Shown here: positions 58,257 through 64,000 of the stretch, piece after piece | Layout of the letters: each line of letters starts with the position of its first letter | Position numbering within the stretch: position 1 is the first letter of the stretch | Assembly: GCF_011044255.1 (NCBI RefSeq) | Contig: NZ_CP049107.1 | Span: forward strand, 2,195,501-2,259,500 | Length of the DNA: 64,000 nucleotides | DNA from: Rhizorhabdus phycosphaerae | GTDB taxonomy: Bacteria > Pseudomonadota > Alphaproteobacteria > Sphingomonadales > Sphingomonadaceae | Reading direction: 5' to 3' | The notes under the pieces: model-generated | Told to the model about the DNA's origin: nothing | What the model saw: only the letters and a program-made list of their open reading frames with translations | Databases searched by the model: none | Translations under genes and position numbers: made by a program

Positions 58257-58572
58257 GAGCTTTTCTCCGCCCCCTTTATTGCGAATTATTCGCAAATAGA
58301 AAGCGGACAATAGCGATCAGGCCAAGTGAGGCGTTCAATCAGAGCGCGCTGATGACAGAATATCGCCTCGGCTATGGCGATCGCGCCACACCGCCCGAGG
58401 GCTCTGGGAAACGGCGATTATCCGCCGATTATGATGATGAAAATTGCTGCGATGCGTCATTGGCATCTTTGCAACGAAATGTTTCTATGGGTTTCGGGAT
58501 GCGTCGCTGGCACCACGCCCCATAAAAAACGGGACGCGCCAATGGCGCGTCCCGTCCTTGTCCTGCCGCGGT
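58257..58572. other. Intergenic region between the DUF2061 gene and the porin gene
   Basis: About 315 bases holding the DUF2061 promoter and the porin terminator (58524-58555). No further gene is supported. Confidence 0.4.
58524..58555 (-). terminator. Rho-independent terminator of the porin gene
   Basis: ACGGGACGCGCC and GGCGCGTCCCGT form a 12-bp stem. On the minus strand it is followed by six U residues (AAAAAA on the plus strand). It lies 17 bases past the porin stop. Confidence 0.9.
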
Positions 58573-59412
58573 TCAGAAAGCGGCGCTGACCGAGAATACG
58601 ACCTTGCCGCTCGCGATCGACGAACCATTCTTGGTCGAAGAGAAGTTCGGCAGAAGATAGGCCGACTCGCTCTTCGAAATGTCGGTGTCGATATAAGACA
58701 CGCCGAGCACGACCGGGCCTACGGCGACATCGGCACCGACGAGCCAGTCGAGATATTTGCCGGTCGGAGCAACGCTGGTTCCATTCGGACCCAGGCCCGA
58801 ATTGCCGTTCGAATAGCCAAGGTGGCCCTTCAGCGTGACAGGCGTGCTCGGGATCGCGCTGGAGATGTCGCCCCAGATGTAGAGATTGTCTTCCTTGTCG
58901 CCCGGAGCGTCCGGAACACCGGTGCCGTAGGATGCGCCGGTGAGATACCAGCGACCGAGGGCTTGCTGCTTCGGCGCATAAGCGACGCCGCCGAGAAGAT
59001 TGACCGGACCGGCCGTGCCGCTGACCTTCAGGAAGAGCTCGGCGAAATCGGTCTCCGAAGCGCCGCCCGGATACATGAACCAGGTCAGGCCGGTGTCGAC
59101 GGCGACGGCATCGTTGAGCTGGACCTTGTAGCCTGCGAACAGGTCGAGTTCCATGTTGGAGCCGCCGAACGTGCCCCAGCCCGAGAGGTTCGATCCCCAG
59201 GTGCCGGCATAGAAGCCGCTCTCATGGTTGATGGTGATACCGCCCTGAATCGCCATTTCCTTGTCGCTCTGCGACACGCCGCGGAAGCGGTAATCGGAAA
59301 CGAGACCGACACTGCCGGTCACTTTGAAGGCGGAGCTTTCCTCGTCCTGAGCGAGAGCCGGCGTGGCGGCCGCAAGAGCCAGGACTGCGGCGGTGAGTTT
59401 CGGAAAGCGCAT
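58573..59412 (-). CDS. TorF-family putative porin
   Basis: This 279-residue outer-membrane protein has a signal peptide (MRFPKLTAAVLALAAATPALAQ), a beta-barrel-like alternation of aromatic and small residues, SDYRFRGVSQSDKEMAIQGGITI at the start of the mature protein and a C-terminal Phe (VFSVSAAF). This matches the TIGR02001/TorF porin family. It lies near the SulP transporter and may allow anion passage across the outer membrane, which is speculative. Confidence 0.9.
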   Translation of the reverse strand: MRFPKLTAAVLALAAATPALAQDEESSAFKVTGSVGLVSDYRFRGVSQSDKEMAIQGGITINHESGFYAGTWGSNLSGWGTFGGSNMELDLFAGYKVQLNDAVAVDTGLTWFMYPGGASETDFAELFLKVSGTAGPVNLLGGVAYAPKQQALGRWYLTGASYGTGVPDAPGDKEDNLYIWGDISSAIPSTPVTLKGHLGYSNGNSGLGPNGTSVAPTGKYLDWLVGADVAVGPVVLGVSYIDTDISKSESAYLLPNFSSTKNGSSIASGKVVFSVSAAF

Positions 59413-59552
59413 AAAGACAATCCCCTTTTCGGTTTAGGATCGTCCCTCCTCATCGACGTGCGCCATCTCTATGCGGATCGCGTCTCCATTCGACGCGGCC
59501 ATTATGGAGAAGAGCTTCAGCAATACGTTTCTAGATTGTTACAAATTGTTTC

Positions 59553-59595
59553 TGAAAGCCAGCGTCACGCTCCTTGTTCGAGGAGCGTGACGCTG
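59553..59595 (-). terminator. Terminator after the SulP gene
   Basis: CAGCGTCACGCTCCT and AGGAGCGTGACGCTG form a perfect 15-bp stem with a 6-base loop, 27 bases after the SulP stop. The U-run is short (CTTTC on the minus strand). Confidence 0.7.
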
Positions 59596-59621
59596 TTGCA
59601 ACACCTAACGCATAGGGCAGG

Positions 59622-61139
59622 TCAGGCCGCCATTCTCCGCAGATGATCCTCGTCGCCGTCGACGCGCACGGCAGCGCCCCCCGAACGATGCCTGCGAACC
59701 CACTCGCCGATCATCTCGGCCATGCTGTGATCGATCGCCGGAACACCGCGCATGTCGAGATGCACCGGCCGCCCGCCGGGGATCGCCTCGAGCACCTTGG
59801 ACAGCTTCGGCAGGGCAACGAACGTCGCCGCCCCCTGAAGGCGCACTTCGCTCTCATTTCCAGTCTCTGCCGTATCGACCTTGAGCTTGAGCTTTCGGAC
59901 ATGCGGCAGCAGTTCGATCGCCGACAGGGCCAGGCCGACCAGAACGCCGGTCAGCAGGTCGGTCGCGACAACCATGACGAAGGTCGCGACCCAGATCATT
60001 GCCGGCAGCACGCCATGATATTTGAACAGATGGCGGACGTGCGAAACCGAAACGAGGCGCCAGCCGGTCACGACCAGCACGCCGGCCAGCGATGCCATGG
60101 GGATCTCCCGCAGCAGCCAGGGCAGGAGGGCGACGAACGCCAGCAGCCAGCCGCCATGGAGCACCGCCGACAGCCGGGTCATCGCGCCCGCCTGCACATT
60201 GGCCGAGCTGCGCACGATGACGCCCGTCATCGGCAAAGCGCCTGCGACGCCGCACAGGAAATTGCCCACGCCTTGCGCGCGCAGTTCCTTGTCATAGTCG
60301 GTCCGCACCCCATCGTGCATCCGGTCGACCGCAGCGGCAGACAAGAGCGTCTCGGCGCTGGCGATGAAGGCGATGGCGACTGCCGTCACCAGCAAGGCCG
60401 GCTGCATGATCTGCGCGACGAAGCTATCTCCGGGCAGGGCTACGGCAGCTACGATCGACTCGGGCACGTCCACCCGGGTGATCGAGAGGCCGAACGCCCA
60501 GGCCACCATCGTTCCCGCCAGGACCCCGATCAGCGCGCCGGGAACCAGCTTCATCGACTTGGGCCGCAGCTTTTCCCAGCCGATCATAGCTGCGATGGTC
60601 AGCAGGCCGATGGCGAAGGCGAGTTCGGCAGCCTCGATGTTGGAAGCCGACAATCCCAACATGCGGCCAGGCATGGCGGCAAGATTCTGCAGGCCGTTGG
60701 CAAGCGGCTTCGCGTCGAACAGGACGTGGAATTGCCCTACGACGATCAGCGCGCCGATGCCCGCAAGCATCCCGTGGACGACTGCGGGGGATATGGCACG
60801 GAACCACCCGCCCAACCGGAATACACCCGCCGAAAACTGGATCAGGCCGGCGAGGATGAGGATCGGGCCGAGCGCTGCCAGACCGAAGTCGCGAACGACT
60901 TCGAACACGATGACGGCGAGCCCCGCGGCGGGACCACTGACCTGGAGCGGCGATCCCGCGAGCAGGCCGACGACGATGCCGCCGATGATGCCGGTGATCA
61001 GCCCCTTCTCGGGAGGAACGCCCGAGGCGATGGCGATGCCCATGCAGAGCGGCAATGCCACGAGAAACACGACGATCGACGCCGTGAAGTCTCGCGACAG
61101 GGTCGCCCCCGAGAACAGGGAGGCGGGAGCGGCTTTCAT
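59622..61139 (-). CDS. SulP-family anion transporter with STAS domain
   Basis: This 505-residue protein has about 10-14 membrane helices, starting FTASIVVFLVALPLCMGIAIASGVPPEKGLITGIIGG and SGPAAGLAVIVF, both typical of SulP. The conserved FLCGVAGALPMTGVIVRSSANVQAGAMTRLS region follows. A short C-terminal STAS domain (about 420-505) has LDMRGVPAIDHSM. Its coupling to a carbonic anhydrase gene suggests bicarbonate transport (BicA-like) rather than sulfate. Confidence 0.9.
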   Translation of the reverse strand: MKAAPASLFSGATLSRDFTASIVVFLVALPLCMGIAIASGVPPEKGLITGIIGGIVVGLLAGSPLQVSGPAAGLAVIVFEVVRDFGLAALGPILILAGLIQFSAGVFRLGGWFRAISPAVVHGMLAGIGALIVVGQFHVLFDAKPLANGLQNLAAMPGRMLGLSASNIEAAELAFAIGLLTIAAMIGWEKLRPKSMKLVPGALIGVLAGTMVAWAFGLSITRVDVPESIVAAVALPGDSFVAQIMQPALLVTAVAIAFIASAETLLSAAAVDRMHDGVRTDYDKELRAQGVGNFLCGVAGALPMTGVIVRSSANVQAGAMTRLSAVLHGGWLLAFVALLPWLLREIPMASLAGVLVVTGWRLVSVSHVRHLFKYHGVLPAMIWVATFVMVVATDLLTGVLVGLALSAIELLPHVRKLKLKVDTAETGNESEVRLQGAATFVALPKLSKVLEAIPGGRPVHLDMRGVPAIDHSMAEMIGEWVRRHRSGGAAVRVDGDEDHLRRMAA

Positions 61140-61828
61140 TCTGCGGCTTCCTGAAGAAGGTCGGCGGCGAGGCGCTGAGCGGCCGGAAGCGCGACCGGAA
61201 GCGGCTTGTCGGCGGTCATCGGCGTGAACCGGCCGGTCTTGCCGTCGAGACCGAGCACCTCGCCCGCATGGATGTCGACAAACCAGCCGTGCAGGGCAAG
61301 CTCGCCACGCGCGATGGCGGATGCCACCGACGGGTGGGTACGCAGATGCGACAGCTGCGTCACGACATTCTCGAGGGCGATGATGCGGACCCGATCATTG
61401 TCGCCGGCCTGCGGATAGGCTTCGCTGGCGACCTTCTGCGCCGAATGCGAATGGCGCAGCCAGGCGGCGACATTCGGCATGCCTTCGAGCGACTCGGGGT
61501 TGGCCAGGGCCTTCATGGCCCCGCAATCGGAATGGCCGCAGACGATGATGTCGCGAACGCCCAACACCATCACCGCATATTCGACCGTCGACGAAACGCC
61601 GCCATTGGCTTGCGAATGCGGCGGGACGATGTTGCCCGCATTGCGGCATACGAACAGGTCGCCCGGAGCCGCCTGAACGATGAACTCGGGCACGACGCGC
61701 GAGTCGGCGCAAGAAATCATCAGAGCCTTGGGGCTCTGGCCATCCCGAGCCAGCTTGCCATAAAGGTCGCTATTGCTGGGAAATGTGTTGGACTGGAAAC
61801 TGACTACGCGTCCGATCAGCTCGTTCAT
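61136..61828 (-). CDS. Beta-class carbonic anhydrase
   Basis: This 230-residue zinc enzyme interconverts CO2 and bicarbonate. Zinc ligands are Cys40, His99 and Cys102, with the Asp42-Arg44 dyad in SCADSRV. CRNAGNIV and VCGHSDCGAM are standard blocks. Its stop overlaps the SulP start (ATGA), so both are translated together; the pair probably supplies bicarbonate for carboxylation. Confidence 0.96.
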   Translation of the reverse strand: MNELIGRVVSFQSNTFPSNSDLYGKLARDGQSPKALMISCADSRVVPEFIVQAAPGDLFVCRNAGNIVPPHSQANGGVSSTVEYAVMVLGVRDIIVCGHSDCGAMKALANPESLEGMPNVAAWLRHSHSAQKVASEAYPQAGDNDRVRIIALENVVTQLSHLRTHPSVASAIARGELALHGWFVDIHAGEVLGLDGKTGRFTPMTADKPLPVALPAAQRLAADLLQEAAE

Positions 61829-61952
61829 TTCTAGACTCCGAAATGTGCGCCGGGAACACGGCGGGAGCCTCGAATATCGAGCAGGGACTTTGCCGCGGCG
61901 CAGCGGTCCTGTTAAAAATCATTGCTGCCGGTGAAACGTTTCGCTGACGCGC

Positions 61953-63287
61953 TCAGCCGAGCTGTTGCGGTCCCTTGACGGGTATATCGATATCGGCCCG
62001 CAGACCGCCTTCCGGCCGATTGGCCAGGGTCAGGACGCCGCCATGCGCACCCACGATCCGCTCGACGATCGCCAGCCCCAGGCCCAGCCCCTCCGTGTTC
62101 CGTTCGCGCGCGGTGTCTAGCCTGACGAAGGGCTGCTTTGCGGAGTCGAGATCGGCTTCGGGAATGCCGGGTCCGTCATCCACGACCCGCAATGTCACCC
62201 GCTCCTCGCCGGGGATGAGCGACACCGTGACGTGCCGCGCGTGCCGCAACGCGTTGGACACGAGATTGTCGAGCGCGCGCTTCAGATCATAAAGGCGCAC
62301 ATAGGCGTCGAAATGCTCGGGCCCTTCGTAGCGCACGTCATGGCCATGATCGGTGGCATCGTCGACCACCGTTGCCGCCATGACCGCAATGTCCGAGCGG
62401 ACCCGGGGCTGCTCGGTCTCGTCGCCACCGAGAAAGGCCAGCAGCGAGGCAATCATAGTTTCCATCTCGACCGCATCGCGCTGGATCGCGTCACGCGCGG
62501 CGCTATCGCCGATCATGTCGATGCGCAGACGCAGGCGGGAAATAGGGGTGCGCAAATCATGTCCGACGGCAGCGAGCGCCTGGGTGCGATCCTGAATCAG
62601 GCGCTGGATCCGGTCCTGCATGGCATTGAAGGCCTTCACCACGCGCAGGACCTCGCCGGTCCCGACCTCGGGCAATATGATGCGATCGCCATAACCGTAG
62701 CGCTCTGCGGCCTGGGCCAGCATCCGGATCGGTTTCAGCGTGTTGCTGATCAGGAGACTCCCGATCACCAGCAGGGCGAGCGCGGGTACCAGCGCCAATA
62801 TCACCCGACCGATCGCAAGATCCCAACCGCTCACCACATCCCGCGTGCCGAAATATATCCAGCTGCCATCGGGCAGGGTCATGCCGCCCACGACCATCGA
62901 ATTGAGCCCCGGCGACTTCAATTGCAGCCGCATGTCGGCCTCGGCCAGCGAGGGCTCCCAGTTCACGATCTGGTCGCGCATCTCGCGCAGCTCCGGCGCC
63001 ATGCGCGGCGGCGGCGGCGGCAGGGACTCGCCCCAGCGCACGTCATAACGGTCGGTCGTCAGTAGCGAGGCCATGGCGGGACGCTCGCGCGGGGTGCGCT
63101 CGGCAATGAGCTTGCGCGTGATAACCAGATGCTCGGCCAGCCGATGCGCCTCGTCCTCACGCAGCGAGAACTGGCTCGCCCGCTCGTACAGCAGCGTGCT
63201 GGTGCAGAATTCGACCGTCACCGTGAGGAGCAGGATGATCAGGATCCGCCCCACCAGCCCGAGGGATGGGCGAACGAGGTGGATCAA
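61953..63287 (-). CDS. Sensor histidine kinase (EnvZ-like)
   Basis: This 444-residue inner-membrane kinase has two membrane helices (about residues 11-30 and 158-180) around a periplasmic sensor region. A HAMP segment follows, then the H-box VGHDLRTPISRLRLRID with His243. The N-box is DNLVSNALRHAR, and G-boxes DDGPGIPE and GLGLGLAIVERI complete the ATPase. It overlaps the response regulator gene by 4 bases. The signal is unknown. Confidence 0.95.
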   Translation of the reverse strand: MIHLVRPSLGLVGRILIILLLTVTVEFCTSTLLYERASQFSLREDEAHRLAEHLVITRKLIAERTPRERPAMASLLTTDRYDVRWGESLPPPPPRMAPELREMRDQIVNWEPSLAEADMRLQLKSPGLNSMVVGGMTLPDGSWIYFGTRDVVSGWDLAIGRVILALVPALALLVIGSLLISNTLKPIRMLAQAAERYGYGDRIILPEVGTGEVLRVVKAFNAMQDRIQRLIQDRTQALAAVGHDLRTPISRLRLRIDMIGDSAARDAIQRDAVEMETMIASLLAFLGGDETEQPRVRSDIAVMAATVVDDATDHGHDVRYEGPEHFDAYVRLYDLKRALDNLVSNALRHARHVTVSLIPGEERVTLRVVDDGPGIPEADLDSAKQPFVRLDTARERNTEGLGLGLAIVERIVGAHGGVLTLANRPEGGLRADIDIPVKGPQQLG

Positions 63288-63994
63288 CTGCGCGAGACCT
63301 CTGCGTTGAACATATATCCGACCCCCCGGACGGTGGTGATCGGAGCCTCCTTGCCCGCGCTCTGCAGCTTGCGCCGGAGACGGCTGACGAGAACGTCGAT
63401 GCTGCGGTCGGAGGCATCGCCGAGCCGTGTCCGCGACAGCTCGATCAGCCGCTCGCGCGCTATGACGCGCTGCGCATTATGAACGAAGCTGGACAGAAGA
63501 TCGAACTCGGCGCCGGTCAGATCGATGATGGCCCCCGTGGGCGAGGTCAGCTCGCGGCGCGGGAAATTGACGGTCCAGCCGTCGAACGATGCCTCATTGC
63601 GCCGGCTGACGTCGCTCTGCCGCTCCATGCCGCCACGCCGCAGCACCGCCCGAACCCGGGCCATCAACTCGCGCGTGCTGAACGGCTTGGGCAGATAATC
63701 GTCGGCACCGATCTCAAGCCCGATCACGCGGTCGGTCTCGCTGCCCTTTGCGCTGATGAAGATGATCGGCACGTCGCTTTTCTGGCGGACCTGCCGACAG
63801 AGCTCGATTCCGCTCGTGCCGGGCAACATGATGTCGAGCAGGATCAGGTCGACCGGCTCGGCATTGAAAATGATCCACATTTCCGGCGCGGTGGACGCCG
63901 GACGGACGGTGTAGCCGTTCTCCTGCAGCGCACGCGCGGTGAGGACCCTCAGCGACGGATCGTCTTCAACCAACAGGATGGTACTGGACGTCAC
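63284..63994 (-). CDS. OmpR-family response regulator
   Basis: This 236-residue protein has a receiver domain with the acidic pair at Glu10-Asp12 and phosphoacceptor Asp54 (LLDIMLP), Lys in YLPKPFSTREL, and a C-terminal winged-helix DNA-binding domain (LTGAEFDLLSSFVHNAQRVIARERLIEL, then DRSIDVLVSRLRRKL). It is the partner of the adjoining kinase. Its ATG lies 6 bases from the window edge, so the promoter is outside. Confidence 0.95.
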   Translation of the reverse strand: MTSSTILLVEDDPSLRVLTARALQENGYTVRPASTAPEMWIIFNAEPVDLILLDIMLPGTSGIELCRQVRQKSDVPIIFISAKGSETDRVIGLEIGADDYLPKPFSTRELMARVRAVLRRGGMERQSDVSRRNEASFDGWTVNFPRRELTSPTGAIIDLTGAEFDLLSSFVHNAQRVIARERLIELSRTRLGDASDRSIDVLVSRLRRKLQSAGKEAPITTVRGVGYMFNAEVSRS

Positions 63995-64000
63995 GGTCTT

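Overview
This window is GC-rich chromosomal DNA from an alphaproteobacterium, most likely a member of the Sphingomonadaceae (Sphingomonas/Sphingobium/Novosphingobium-like). That placement is inferred from several features. There are many TonB-dependent receptors with an N-terminal DIVVTAQ-type box. The groES-groEL operon is led by a CIRCE element. A TorF-type porin is present. Catabolic operons are dense and built around TonB receptor, P450 and beta-oxidation genes. No search was run, so the assignment rests on gene content and protein style.

Layout. (1) 1-1603: tail of a TonB-dependent receptor and a PepSY membrane protein, probably part of a metal/siderophore uptake unit. (2) 1731-11317: a cobalamin locus. 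A cobalamin riboswitch leads cobW-cobN-cobO. A B12-type ABC importer follows (binding protein on the minus strand, permease and ATPase on the plus strand), then an orphan CbiM-like membrane protein. (3) 11415-25367: a catabolic region. A TetR regulator is divergent to an SDR / enoyl-CoA hydratase / thiolase / nitronate-monooxygenase-like / enoyl-CoA hydratase operon. After it come an acyl-CoA ligase, a TonB receptor, a CYP125/142-like P450, an AraC regulator, an aldehyde dehydrogenase and a zinc alcohol dehydrogenase. Together these could oxidise a terminal methyl group to an acid, activate it to a CoA ester and shorten it. (4) 25434-39254: a peptide/amino-acid utilisation locus with an Lrp/AsnC regulator, two S10 serine carboxypeptidase-like proteins, an ornithine-cyclodeaminase family protein, an exported amidohydrolase, an APC permease, an aminotransferase, a TonB receptor and an M61-like metallopeptidase with a PDZ-like tail. 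(5) 39534-40930: an IS481-family element beside tRNA-Ser(GGA). (6) 41006-49184: housekeeping genes, namely an exported cyclophilin, groESL with CIRCE, lnt, metK, a small SAM-dependent methyltransferase and trmB.

(7) 49253-55910, minus strand, is the most striking segment: a compact lasso-peptide (RiPP) cluster. Read 5' to 3' it encodes a PqqD-like recognition element (B1), a B2 leader protease, a 62-residue precursor, a family 9 glycosyltransferase, a polysaccharide pyruvyl transferase-like protein, a GH130-like beta-propeller protein, the asparagine-synthetase-like lasso cyclase and an HPr-kinase-like P-loop protein. The precursor ends in a predicted 15-residue core (GSNFLNTDGGSTCAS) with Gly1, Asp8 and a C-terminal Ser. 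A leader motif W-x-x-P-x-V and a Thr at position -2 precede it. The kinase suggests phosphorylation of the terminal Ser, as in paeninodin-type clusters. The three sugar-type enzymes suggest further glycosylation or pyruvylation. I do not know this combination as a described system. No exporter, immunity gene or isopeptidase is visible in the cluster.

(8) 55911-63994: a leader region without recognised genes, a truncated VOC-family pseudogene, nhaA, a DUF2061 protein, a TorF-like porin, a SulP transporter with a translationally coupled beta-carbonic anhydrase (probably bicarbonate uptake), and an EnvZ/OmpR-type two-component system.
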